Assembly: GCA_963969395.1 (NCBI GenBank)
Contig: OZ017797.1
Span: 35,526,001 to 35,590,000 of the forward strand
DNA length: 64,000 bases
Direction of reading: 5' to 3'
Source of the DNA: Pseudoscleropodium purum
Taxonomy: Eukaryota; Streptophyta; Bryopsida; Hypnales; Brachytheciaceae
A program made the translations under genes and the position numbers. Positions 38,600 to 51,006 of this stretch are shown here, piece by piece. How positions within the stretch are numbered: position 1 is the stretch's first letter; each line of letters opens with the position of its first letter. Below the pieces are notes generated by a model. That model made no database searches and was not told the DNA's origin. It worked only from the letters and a program-made list of their open reading frames with translations.

Positions 38600-41500
38600 A
38601 TGGCGAGCAGTCCTCGGAGAGATAGCATGAAGGCGACGTCAATCCCAAACCCATGGCGACGATACACGTTGCTGTCGAGGATGCTTTTGATCCTGGGTAC
38701 GTGAATTTGCGCATTCAGCAATATTCTTGAGTTGAAATGAAACGATACTCCATAATTTTGCAATGGTTTTGTAGCTAAATAGTGCGTTTTTAACGCTTGT
38801 ATTTGCAATAGTTTTGTAGCAAAACTTCTTGCCAATTACTTCTACACTACACACTTTTGCAATGGTTTTTGCAAAAGTTGCAACAACAGTCTTGCAATGA
38901 ACCCTTTCAAAGTTCCTTCACCTTACTTTGATTGCAAACTCGTTGCAAAATTGACGGAAGTTTTTTTCCAAATGGCCCTTTCTCTAGTATGTGTCCCAGA
39001 GGATGTGAATGTATGATTCTCGCTGTGGGAAATCCGCAGTGGTGGTGATTGCGTTGCCAACGACGTGCACGGGCTCCCCTCGAATCTCGCGAAAGGCTGG
39101 AGCGGGAGGCTTCTCCGCCGGCACGAATGTTTTGTCGTCGCACCGCAAGCGGATCACGGAGGCCGATGCGGGGATGGTGGCAGCGGATGATGAGAGGTGC
39201 TCTCAAATTGGTCGTGACGCCTTGCTTTTGGGTGGAAACGCCGTGGATGCAGCAGTCGCGACGGCCTTGTGCTTGGGTGTTGTTAACCCTGTTGCAAGTG
39301 GGATCGGAGGAGGCGGTTTCTTGCTGCTCAGGCTGGCGAATGGCACTGCGATCGCGTATGATATGCGAGAAACTGCGCCCGCGGCCGCTCATGAGGTGGG
39401 ATACCTTGCCTGCCTTGTCTCCTTACCTGCAAGTTTGCTGGATACCAAATCGAACACAAAGCAAATGTTCGGCAAGCATTCTTGCTAAGGAGACGCCTGA
39501 TGCGTCATCCTGCCGTATATCTGTGCTCGGTGCAGGGCATTCCACCAATTTTGAGATTTTTGCAATTTTTCTCATTCCACAATCTCTTGATGGAGGTTTT
39601 GGGGACAAGCTTCTGAAATTACCTTTCCTGCAGTTTAGGCCAACTCTGACAGCCCCTACTAGACATGAACCTCTGACTTTCTTGCCTTTTCGTTTCGAGC
39701 ATACTCTTGTTTGTTCCAAGAAATCAAATTATAAGCGGAGTCGATCACCCCAGTTCTTCCCCCATTCGTTCATAAATGGAAGAGTCGTAGACCTTTCAAA
39801 TTTACCCTCCATGTAGGCTTGAACTCAAAACGAAACTCAATTCATCAAGCATGAGGGGGAGTCGTCACGCTTACTCCCAAAACATTTCATCACTCTTGAT
39901 GAATAATAGAGTTTGGAGTTCAACGATCCAGAACTCTTCAACCCGAAAATTCAATCACTGAGTAAAATTCTTTCAAAATGACGAAATGTTTGGGAAAGTG
40001 ACTGTGACACTCCCTGTTATCGACTAAGAAGAATGGGGATGCAACCGTGCTGGTCAAGAGAAAAGGGATGCATTGCAAGGACTTAGAGACGAAGTGCAGA
40101 AACTAACTCAGACTTCTTGTGATGACTGCCTCCATCTTTACCTGCAGGACATGTACGCCGCGGATCCGCTACTAAAAAGGAAGGGCGGCCTCTCAGCCGG
40201 CGTCCCCGGCGAGCTCGCCGGTCTCCACTTAGCCTGGTCTCACCACGGCGTTCTCCCCTGGCCCTCCCTCGTCTCCCCCGCCATCGCCCTCGCGCACCTC
40301 GGCTTCATCGTCCAACCCTACCTCGCCTACCTAATCGACCTCAACAAAGTCGATATCCTCGCTGACGACGGACTTCGCGCGACGTTCGCTCCGAACGGAA
40401 AGCCCCTGGTAGCTGGGGAAATCTGCTACCGGGAGAACTTGGCGAAGACGTTGAAAGCGGTCGCCGCGCAAGGGGCGGACGCGTTCTACAAGGGTCCCAT
40501 TGCGGAGAGCTTCATCCGCGATGTGCAGAGAACGGGAGCGATCTTGACGATGGAGGATCTGAGAGACTATGAAGTGGCTGTGAGGGAGCCGTTGGTGGCG
40601 GATGCCATGGGGTTTACGATCATCGGCATGCCACCGCCGTCCTCCGGTGGCGCGTCGTTAGTTCTTGTGAGTCGATCCCTCTCATGAATTTCGTCTCAGG
40701 CTGAGATTGCAGTAATAGATTTTGCAGAGGTTTGCAATGGCAGTCAGAAATCTATTAACACTTTTGCAATGGTTTAGTAAGGTAGAGACTCGATTAACCA
40801 TACAGTACATAATCAATTGACATTCCGTTTTTTGCAATTGATTTTCACTCAGTTTACCACGAAATCAATTTGCAAACTTTTAGATGGCGCAAGTTTCTCA
40901 ATTTGTTGTAGAGGAAGGTCCTAAGTTCACCTGTGCGCTGAATGGAACCTCTCCCTTCCTGTATGCTGAATGGAGACTTTACGTTACAACATTGTGCAAT
41001 GTATTTGGAAATATTTGAGATTGCAATACTTTTGACAAATAATTAGGCGTAGATATGCATAGGTTCTGTGCCCAAGACTTTTGCAACAAGTTTGCGGCAC
41101 TTTCGCAATGGTTCGCAATAGACCGTGAGTTTACGGCAAACTACGGAACCGCCACAGAATCATTGCATTGAAAAATAATGGATGTTGTGTTGCAACCTCT
41201 ACTTCCTGTTGTAGTGCAGATTTCTATTTCAACTCTCTGTTTCCAATGATCTGATTTCTTTGCTACCGGAATCCTCGATCTCATTCACCCTCAATTTGAT
41301 CAAGTCGTGAGATTAAGGATTTCTGTTTATGCGTTGTTGCAGATCTTGAATATTCTGGCGAAGTACGGGTATGCTGCAGCATTGAACGGCGTGGAGGGAT
41401 TGCACCGTGTCATCGAAGCGTTCAAGCATACGTTTGCAGTCCGAATGAACTTGGGCGACCCGGACTTCGTTGATGTGATCTCGGTTGTTGCAGACATGCT

Positions 41501-44007
41501 CGACCCAAAGTTTGCTGCTTCTCTTCAGAGTCAAATTGTTGACAATGCCACTTTCCCTCCGGAATACTACGGAGGCAGGTACACAATTAGGGTTCCCGAA
41601 TTCGATCATGCATGCTCGTGTTTGAAAGTTCGATCAGTCAGTATATGAGGTTCTTTTATTTGAGACTATCATTATGTACTTTCACCTGAAGATATTCATA
41701 ATTGGTGGTAGGGTTTAGGGTTTAGGGTTTAGGAAAATTTAGGGTTCTCAAATTCGATCACGCATGCACGTCTTTGAAAGTATCGAGCATCCATTGAATG
41801 AGATTCTTTTACTTGAAACAATCTTTGAGTACTTTCAGTTGGAGATCTTCATATGCCCGGTTGGTGGCAGGGGCTTTTAGGGTGTAGGGTTGCCATCGAT
41901 TCTGATCAAACGTGATGGCTTTGCGTGCAGGTGGCGTCAACTGGAGGATCATGGAACGAGCCACTTTAGCATTGTGGACGTCCACCGAAACGCTGTGGCC
42001 ATGACCACCACCGTGAACTGGGCTTTCGGTGCTCTGGTGTTGTCGCCGTCCACGGGCGTCATTCTCAACAATGAGATGGACGACTTCGCCATCCCCAATT
42101 TTTCCCCACCAGGCTTTCTCCCTCCTCCGCCTCAGAACTTTGTGAGGCCCGGGAAACGCCCGTTGTCGTCCATGACTCCAACCATCGTCCTCAAGGTATG
42201 ACAAGTCGCTGCAAAACTGTCATGCTCACCTTAATCTTGAATTCCTCTCTGGTGTCATTGTGACTGAAGCAGATTAGGGAACCTTCAAAAACAGTGTTTA
42301 GACCGTTGTTGAGCACTCTCTGAATTGGCATGAAAAGGAATCCTTGAATCCTTGTTTTGCAAAGTTGAACAAGGGAGCTCCTCACGCCAATGAATCGTTG
42401 GCTTCACTTGTGGCAGTGTGTCACAGCTTTAGTTTTGTTTGATTTGATCTGATTTGGTGAGAATTCACTCTTTTTGGCCGCAGCATCCTTTACACGTGGC
42501 AATTTTTTATTTTTTATTTTTATTTTTTCATGTTTATACTTGATGTTTATGTTTGTTTTTATCTTTGTTCCATAATAGTACTTACCCCAATTTCATGAGA
42601 TTAGTCATAGAAGAAGTTGTTTTTTAAGACTCAAACATTACTTTGGATGAATGAGTAGTTATTTGGATGAAGCATCACTTTGAAGTACACTCTTCATCAT
42701 CTTGAATATGTGCTTTGGAGTGAGCAAGGTTTAATCAAAGGGTTCACATTTATTAGAGGTGCTATGGATAATATCTTCTTTTTGACTCCTCATCCTTGAC
42801 ATTTTACATTACAATATATAAATCTAGGAAATGATTTGGAAATAACTTGACATGGTCGGTCATGGTGTTGTTAGGGTGGACATCTCTTTGGGGTACTTGG
42901 AGGTAGTGGTGGAATCCGAATTATAACGACTGTCGCCCAAGTCTTCTTGAACCAATTTGTGAAGAAATTGGATGCATTGGCATCAGTTGCAAGCACACGC
43001 GTCCACCATCAAGTGAGTCCACAAACATCATTTGTAAAGCGATTAATCTCCATAGTAGCAAATACCATGATACCTCTTTGATGGACTCTCAACTCATCCT
43101 TTTGTATCGGCACACTTTGTAATTGCCATTCTTTGTAAAATCTAATGTTGTTGTAAAGGAAATGTCATGTTCTTTACATGTCTTGATCATACACTTACTC
43201 ACATGCTAAGATGTGAACAGATGTGAGTGCATTTAGATGCTCATTTGCAAGCTCATTTGTACCCTTGAATTAGTCTCTTTAGAGAAGGTTGAGTGGAGTT
43301 CTCAAACATTCATGATAAAAGTAATATGTAAAAGTGACAGTAAATAGGTGCTTGTGGTCAAGAAGGTGATCTAGAACTTTTTCACATTTTTCAAAATCTT
43401 TATTATTGCATCTCATCCGCACAATTTCACTCATTCACTCACATGTTCTTGCTGAACCCAAACATCTTCTTAACGAAACCTTGCAACTGAAAAACACCTT
43501 TTTGGTGTTGTTGCATTGCAACAGGATCCATTGTAGTTTAAATTTAACTCCATGTGACATCAAAGTTTTTCAGAGAGAGGACAGAAATTGTTTTGAACTG
43601 GGTAAGATATGTCTGTTCCCTCAAATTTGGTGAGGGAGAAAAGGATGAGGTAATCTGTCAAATCTGAAAACTTCCCATGTATTGAAAAAACTGCTGAATT
43701 AGTGATTGTGTGCAACCTGCAGCTGGCTCCAAATATCCTCCAATACGAAAATTGGACGCTGGTAACAGGGAAGCATTTGGAACTCGGGGAAGAGACTCGA
43801 AAGGGCTTGGAATCCAAGGGCCATGTGCTGGAAGCGAACGCTACTGGCGCCGTGTGCCAGCTCGTGGTGCAAGACTTGGACCATCCCATGGTCCAGCCCT
43901 GGTACAAAACCTGGTTTGGAATGGTTCCTCGCAACTCCGACGTCTCCTATGGGAAACTGACTGGAGTTAGTGACGAGCGAAAAGACGGGGCACCTGCAGG
44001 TCTTTGA
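38600..44007 (+). CDS. GGT: Gamma-glutamyltransferase (glutathione hydrolase), membrane-anchored
   Basis: Seven exons join in phase: 38600-38696, 39040-39395, 40148-40666, 41343-41578, 41931-42195, 42875-43012 and 43723-44007 (631 aa, all GT-AG). The enzyme removes or transfers the gamma-glutamyl group of glutathione and its conjugates; plant relatives act in the apoplast or vacuole. After a basic N-terminus, a hydrophobic segment at about 22-38 would serve as signal anchor; it is assembled across intron 1. The substrate-binding Arg lies in DMRETAPA (Arg142), and GDPDFVD follows in exon 4. The catalytic Thr that becomes the N-terminus of the small subunit after self-cleavage is Thr412 in [11 protein letters not shown], and the oxyanion loop GGSGGI is at 500-505. 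These family hallmarks are all intact. Neighbours are unrelated. Which plant GGT (apoplastic or vacuolar) this matches cannot be settled by eye. Confidence 0.93.
41586..41880. repeat. Tandem duplication of about 150 bp inside GGT intron 4
   Basis: Copy 1 (about 41586-41716) and copy 2 (about 41737-41880) share AATTCGATCAYGCATG, then GTACTTTCA and GGTGG at the same spacing. Copy 1 begins within 10 bp of the exon 4 donor. The junction holds a short telomere-type array. The copies differ by many substitutions, so the duplication is not recent. Confidence 0.75.
41709..41733 (+). repeat. Interstitial plant telomere repeat (TTTAGGG, about 3.5 units)
   Basis: An uninterrupted run of GGGTTTA units of the Arabidopsis-type telomere lies exactly between the two copies of the intron 4 duplication. 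Such short arrays are seen at repaired breaks; the same motif (telo box) also occurs in promoters, but here it is intronic. Confidence 0.85.
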
Positions 44008-47000
44008 TTAACCACATGGACTTGACAGTAATCAGCTTGTCATTACTTCAAGCTTGTTCAGTCTTTATTTTTGGGTAGAAAATGCTGGTGGTTGCAGGAC
44101 AGAATTGTCAATTTTGTTCCTACTCAATCAGGATTGTTCAATTTGGTTATTTTGGGTGGATTTAAGGAATTCAAATGAGGAGAAAGATTGACGAGTAAAA
44201 TCTTTCAATCTCTGACTACCTAGCCAATAAGACTGTGACACGGTTGTCTTCAGCTCTGGACTTGGCTTTATGAGATGAACATGTGAAGGGCGAAAGAATT
44301 GTCAGGAGGCATTCCTGAGATGAGATCTGTACAGTCTTGATACCTTGAGATTTGTACACATGAAGTAGATCACACATTGTTGGGTATGCATGCAGCTTCA
44401 AGCATCTGTGGTTGCAAGGATTTGACATGCAGTGATTTCTAATTGGAAATTTGAAAATCAGCTCATGTGGCTATAAGCGTTGAGCAGACTAAACATGCTA
44501 GAATTTCAGGTTTTATACTGAAGAATTTACAACTTTGGTGGCTTTGGGGGATTGACAAAATTTAAAGCAGATTTAGAACCACTGATGTCATAAGCAGGTT
44601 TGGTGCAGCAAAGCCCTTACTCTCTGCCAGTCTGAGTGAAGGCACAGAAGTAGAACCCTGTAAAACGGGTGCTTAGAGCATCTCCTGCTGCCCTGTTGCT
44701 GAATGGCTCCTTGATTTAAGATCTGTCCAACTGAGAGGGGATGGCCACTTGAATCCCTAACACTGCAACTCCATAAAGCATACTTCCAACCAATCACAAG
44801 TCACACAACTCCCCAAAATATATTCCCAACCAATCACAAGTCAAAAAATTTGCATTCATTATGGTGACTTGCTAATCCTAATACAAATTGTAGTGGGTGG
44901 ACCCTGTAGAGAACCCTCTAGAATGGCTCATTTGAGAGGGGATAGAAAAGGCCTTGGTTGAATTAATTGCTTTTCATTCAAATTCTAGAGGGGAGGGGAT
45001 ATCTCCAAGGCAGCAATAGATGCTCTTACACTAACTAAGACCAAGCAAAGGGCAACTTGAATTTTAAATGATGTAATTGGTAAAGAAATGTTGTCCAACT
45101 TGGGTTACGCAAGCCCCATGTAAAATCAATGGATGAGATAGTCTACATGGAATCCTACTTGCACATTGAAGATAATGTATTCTTGGATTTATATGAGGTT
45201 TTACGGTATCACATTCTTAACCACCTATAAGAGGTAGGTGTGACTACCTCCAAGTTTAGGTTGTAATTAACACATACACACACACTCTTTGTAAGAATCA
45301 AGAGCCATTGATCTCATACCCCTCCCTTCCCCTTCTAATGCCATTGATCTTGAAAAATAAATAATACAAATATGGAATACTTTGTGATATGGATTTGGAT
45401 ATATATATATATATAACAGATACAAAATATAGAATATATTCATCATGTGAAATACGGGTGGAATACATATAGGACACATATGCATTGTTCCATATTATTT
45501 GCAAGTGAAGCATATGTCATAGAAATAGGCCATAGGACTCCATTTTAGTGTGAACCACCTCTGAGTCTTTATAAACAAGGTTGAAAACATTTGTTTACAA
45601 CAAAGAAGAAATTTGAACTACCATTTGTTTTTTTCTTTTGAAATTTAAAACCAAAGTTTGTTATATCTAAGATATTTGTGGATTGTAATTCTCAAAGAAT
45701 ATTTCAAGATCTATTCAACAAAATGGATATTGCTTTACATGGAAATTTAGACTAAATATAATATCCTTCATTGAAGGATGAAGGATCCCAATATTACATT
45801 GAAACAAATCCAAATATCTAGAATTGACTATTTTTGCAAAATATGAGGTAGCCTACCTTCACAAGTTCACACCAAGGATGATTTCTTTGTTTTGAACTTA
45901 CATTCATTGACCTTTAAGATTATTTTCAAAGCCCCCATACTCTACCAAGGGCATTGTCACCTCATCATGATCAAATTGAGTTGCCATAATTTTAGATCTA
46001 TATTTGGCAAGCCTTTCAAATTCTTGATTTACATCTCCATACCAAATGTGTATCATAAATAGTGAATCAACCAATCACAAGTGAAATGGAACAAAAACCC
46101 ATTTAAGAGGCAATCCATTCTTGACCATTTAAGTAGTATCTATAGGGTTGGGTTCTTCAAAGGATAAATTTCGTCATCTAGTTTCTAATACCTATAGGGT
46201 TGAGTTCTTCAAAAGATAAATTTCTTCATCTGTAGAAATAGGCAACAAAAAGTTTGCATAATTTTCTAGATTTTTTTTCTACAACATAGAATTATTGTGA
46301 AATTTTTAGCCAAAGATGGGCTTTCTTTTATAATGGTGATATAGACCTTTTTTTCAACTAAGGTTTTGATATTGAGAGTCTTGTTAGCCAATCATAATGT
46401 GCCACAACTACATCAGGAACTATGCCATAATTAATTGTTGTTCATTCCTTTTGTACTAAAAGAGAATAGCCTACATTATTAGAATGAACTTGTCGGTTAA
46501 GAATAGATTGCCTCCTATAAATTTAGATTTGGTGTGTATCCTTGAAGGAGAAGTGGACTACATCAATGTATCCTTATAGCACTAATGTACCAAAGTCATA
46601 GTCTTTTAAATTAGTGGGAATCGAAATGTAATTGTACTAAAATAAAAATTCCACAAAACTAAAATTTTATGGTGATACAAATTTTCTAGGTGATGCTAAT
46701 TCCCCTCACTAAAATTGTATTGTACAAATCGATGTAACTTACTTCTCATCCAATTGAGATGGAGATGCTCTAAGAATGTTATGAATGGCTCGAAGTAAGG
46801 TCCATGTCCCACGTGGCAGGGCCACTTGGCAGCGGCTCCGCATCTCCCAAGTGGCACGGGTGGCCGAACACCTCCGCCGCTGCCACCTGCAAATGCGACG
46901 CCAACTTCCAATTTCCCCTGCCGCCACCGCCTCTCGCCTTTCCTATACATGAAGAGCCAAATTCGAAAGCCTCGAGAACCTCGTCAGTTTTCAGAGTTTC

Positions 47001-47107
47001 AGAGATGTGATAGATTATTTTGAAAGATTTGAAAGACCTGAAAGTTCTAAGAGTTTTGAGAGCTTTGAGAGCTTGAGAGATTTCAATTGCGGTTGGTAGC
47101 ATTCGCA
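44008..47107. other. Intergenic DNA; small tandem duplications and a TA microsatellite
   Basis: No gene is supported. Visible structures are a roughly 53-bp duplication around 44782-44845 (CCAACCAATCACAAGTCA twice), a (TA)n tract at 45400-45416, and a roughly 58-bp duplication at 46138-46235 (CTATAGGGTTGRGTTCTTC twice). From about 46790 the DNA is GC-rich and probably forms the promoter and leader of the next gene; 47022-47085 is a purine-rich run of GAAAG/GAGAG-like units. Confidence 0.5.
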
Positions 47108-48519
47108 ATGGCGGTGTGCAAGATGGAGATGCTGGCTGTAGGGCATGACATGGGTTTTCATAGTGTGTGTGGGAGAGGCGATGCGGGAGTTGCATGTGCA
47201 AAGCCACAGCTGCAGCAGCGTGTCGTGGTGAGGAACGCGAGTTCGCAGAAGAGATGGCCTTCGGTTGCTCTTTCTGGTCATCGCATGGCTGTGCAGACAA
47301 CTTGCGCTAAGCTTCGACTCCGGTGTAGCGCCATCTCTGCAGGTGGCGACAACGCTGAGCCTCCGCACAAGGTTCGTGATGAAATTCGTTCTTGGGGATG
47401 CAACTATTTTTTTGAATTGTTGTTGTGGTGAGGATAGTTGGGATGTGGCCAGTGAAGTACGCAATTAGGTTTAGAGCTGTGAGGAATCAGTCATGGCGAT
47501 AAAGTTCTGTTTCTTGCGGGATAGATATGTTTCTTCTTTTTTGTTGGCGTCGTCATGCCTATGCGACGGTGTGTGGACTTATAATGTTGACGATGATTTA
47601 ATTGATGAAGACGGGCTGTAGGTTTGTGTCTAGTTTGTATCATTGAGGATCTGGAAGTGTAAACGCAACATATTTTAGGTTTTCTTCTTCCTGGTCCAAT
47701 GCTTCGAAGAGCCCTAATCTCGACTTCAAGGTGCTCTTCAAAGACCCTATGGAGCGGAGGAGTAACGGTTGTGATGAGGTCGACGTGTTCAGGCTTAGTA
47801 AAAAAGTTACAAAAAGAAGTCCCCTAGGCGCTGATTTCATTGACCTTTTATTATCATAAAAACACTAGGGTTCTGGATAGGACTCCGTGGCTTTCAATAT
47901 TCTATAGAATACCGGATCTGCGCAGCGGATCCTCTTCTCTACTCAACTCCTGTCCCAGATTCGTCCAAATAAACGTTGAGTGCTGTCTTTGGTTCTGCGT
48001 CCATAGCACCATTTCTTATTCTAAGAAGAGCATGCTAATCTGTTGCAGGATTACAACATCAGTGAAGTGGTGGAGAAAGTGATCGACGAAGAGGAGAATG
48101 AACTCCCCGCAGACTCAAAGGACCCTGAGCCATTACCAGAAGGCGGGTCCAGCCCATTCACTCCCGCAGACGAGAACACGGACGGTCCCTTCGCAGATGA
48201 AGAAGCGGAAGGGACTTCTAAAGACAATTTAATCATGCCATCCAAAGCTGCTTCAGTAAACCCTAAAACGGCTTCTTCGTCTATTGGGGAGGGCCTCGGG
48301 ACAAGCGAACATTCCGCCTTGGCAGCTGATCCCGTGGGGGGAAGTTCTAGTGGCAAGAGGGATTGGCGTGTGCACGCATCGAACGATGACTTGGATGCCA
48401 TTTTCGAGAATGAGGGAGGAAACTCCGTCGATGACTACAAGCTTCGCGCTCACATCTTTGAGGAAAGTGCGGTTGTCTTCACTGCTCTCAAGAATCAGGA
48501 GAGTTCGAGTATACTGTAG
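47108..48519 (+). CDS. Unknown acidic, probably plastid-targeted protein
   Basis: Two exons join in phase 0: 47108-47371 (88 codons) and 48049-48519, giving 244 aa. I do not recognise the protein. The first exon is poor in acidic residues and rich in Ala, Ser, Val and Arg (for example RVVVRNASSQKRWPSVAL), as in a transit peptide. The second is strongly acidic (IDEEENELPADSKDPEPLP), then Ser/Gly-rich and probably disordered, then a more ordered end containing DWRVHASNDDLDAIF and LRAHIFEESAVVFTALKN. The start at 47108 (GCAATGGCG) has a good context. The 3' end is uncertain: reading on gives a stop at 48517-48519, but a GTATAC donor at about 48510 and an AG at 48608 would instead add about 32 residues ending near 48707. 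Confidence 0.6.
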
Positions 48520-51006
48520 TCTAGAGATTGTGGTCTGGCAAATTGTCTCGCTGCTTTATATGATTTTGTGTTGTTTCTGGATCTTGTTTCTTCCTGAAAC
48601 TGCGCAGGCACAGGATTGATGTGCTTCGGATACAACTCCAGTCCACTCTTATGTCATAGTTATGGAATGGCAAGCGATCTTCAATGGAATTCTGTCAAAT
48701 TATGACAATTAGTAGTGTTGCATGTGAAAGTGATATTGATGAGGAACTTGGGGTCGTGAACGCTTTTCACATATGAATGCAACTTTAGTCAGATTCCTAA
48801 CTACAGAGTATCACAGTTGGCAACTTCTGTCAATAGATTGTGACTGAGGGCTTGTTTGTATGAGGGCGTTGAACTTTAATCAATTCTGACTCAGTTTCTA
48901 GGACTGGAGTTCCATTCCTTCACCTCAACCCTGTCCCTGAAACTTTCGGGTTTGGCAAATCTTCTCTTAAGGAATGAGTTGCATGTCAAAGTTTCGGTTG
49001 TCGTGGAAAACATTGTCATTTCTTCGCTCTTCAATTTTTTGTTTTGTTTCATTCATAAGCTATGGTGATCGTTGGTTTTGTTTGCTTACTTCTGCACGAT
49101 CACTTTCGCTTGCATTACAAAATAACTTGTTGCAGTTTCTCTGCTAACTTATGTTAGGCAGATTATTCAATCCTGGGAGAACACAGTATCACTCAAACCT
49201 CTCCATGGACACCACGTTGGGGGACACATGGGCTTTTAAATGAACACTTGCTTGCGTTCACAGCTTAATATGTGGAAGTCGCCCAATTCGATGTGCTCAC
49301 AATGTGTCACCAGAGAGGTTGAGTGTAAGGTAAGAGTGACCCATTGTCGACCCTTTGGCACAGGTGTTGACTTATCATATTCACAATTATTTTTGGCAAA
49401 AGAACATCATATGAAGGAATATTTTGCAAGTATTTTGATCACCTCATTTTTGAAGAAAAAGATATTACAAGTGGTCAAAGCAAAAATATGTAGTTTCTTT
49501 CCCATTGCAAATTAAAAGGGAGGTCTATTCTTGTCCTTTTTGGATGCAAATCGAGTTCTTTTAATTCTCAAAGCTTAGGAAATGACAGTTCAAACACATC
49601 CCTAGAGATTACAAGGAATTTGAATGGAGGTCTATTTTTTGGATGCAAATCAAGTTCTCTTAATTCTCAAAGCTAGGAAATGATGGTACAAACACATCTC
49701 TCAAGATTACAAGGAAACATATGAATTGTTTGTTATGTATATTAACCTCATGGCTCTTTCTATGGAGCTCATGAATTTTTTTTTGAACCCTTATGGTAGC
49801 CAACCCATTTTCAATGAGGAGAAAAATAGTGATTAAATATCACTTTATTCCCATAGGCTTTTCTCTTTCCAATCAACAAAAGAAAAGTAGCGATTAATTA
49901 TGGCTTTATTCCCAATGTAGTTGCATTCCCGTGGTTGGACAAAAATAGGTCAAATATAATCTTTAACTAAAAAATTCATAGTAATTATGTTTTGAGAAAT
50001 AAAATTTTGAAAAAATATAGAACTCTTCTAAACTCTATTTTTATATATATGGAAAAAATTTCCACTCAAGAAACTTGTACTCTAGATACACATAATTGCT
50101 TAAGTGGTCAAAAATAGGTCAACTACCATAGCTCAATCAATCCTAATTCCAACTTGACTATATGTGGATTCAATAGAATTTTTACTACATCAATGTATAT
50201 TAGTGGTACAAAATGGAATTGGATCTATCACAACGATCACAAGTAGATTGGGGTTTAATTAAACCATATTAACTCAATGAGATTAACCCCTAAGCATTTT
50301 GAAATCCACAAACATACTCCAAAGTAGTATTTTAGGAAACTACTAGCATGCATCAATGTATCATGAGTATAATAAAGTAGAAGTAATTTTCTTATTTTTT
50401 AATTCATAAAAACTTTAGAATTCAATAACTTCTTTGCCATGAATCGGAATGGAACCAAAATGGAACGCCACAAAACAAAGCATGTACACCCTTCCTAATA
50501 GAGAGCTTTTTGATGGTACCAAGAACTTGATTGGAGGACACACACTCCAAAAGATCTCAACATAACAAACAAACAAAACAAGACAAAGAACCTAACTCAA
50601 AGTATGGATGAACAAAGTACTTTAAAGAACTACATATAGTAGTACTTTAGGGAGTTGTTTTGTCCAAAAAAACTTCTCTCATCCAAAGTAATGTTTGAAT
50701 CCTTAAAAAATGACCTTAAAACCAATTTGATGAAATTCAGGTAAATAACTATTTGTATATAGATAGAAGCCAAAATGTGCTAAATCACAAAAGGATTTCG
50801 GATTGAAGGGTTAAGGAGAAAAATCGTTATACGGTACCGTACAATATGTGCAAGCAGTCATCTGGTCATTTCAAGGGACCAGATGAACCGGTAAATGCCT
50901 TGGAACTAATCGTCAGACCTTCAAGACAACCCGACAAAGTTCAGCGAGAGCGAACAACAATATTGATACAACTAATGGACAGTGCAATGACCTTCTGATT
51001 ACAAAG
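48520..51006. other. Intergenic DNA with a roughly 105-bp tandem duplication
   Basis: No gene is supported. At 49515-49612 and 49620-49712 two copies of a segment with GGAGGTCTATT, TGGATGCAAATC and TTAATTCTCAAAGC follow each other. The first few hundred bases are probably 3' UTR of the preceding gene and the last hundred that of the convergent hydrolase gene. Confidence 0.5.

Noticed and set aside
37855..38835. Cluster of minus-strand open frames upstream of GGT
   Set aside because: Overlapping frames in a GC-richer leader region, no shared phase, no motifs.
38907..39392. 161-codon minus-strand open frame
   Set aside because: Antisense shadow of GGT exon 2, produced by its high GC content.
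39049..39816. 255-codon plus-strand open frame
   Set aside because: It overlaps GGT exon 2 in another frame and runs on into intron 2; the GGT frame carries the family motifs.
46779..47464. Long minus-strand open frames (173 and 149 codons)
   Set aside because: Antisense to the leader and first exon of the gene at 47108; low-complexity composition, no splice-compatible partner exon.
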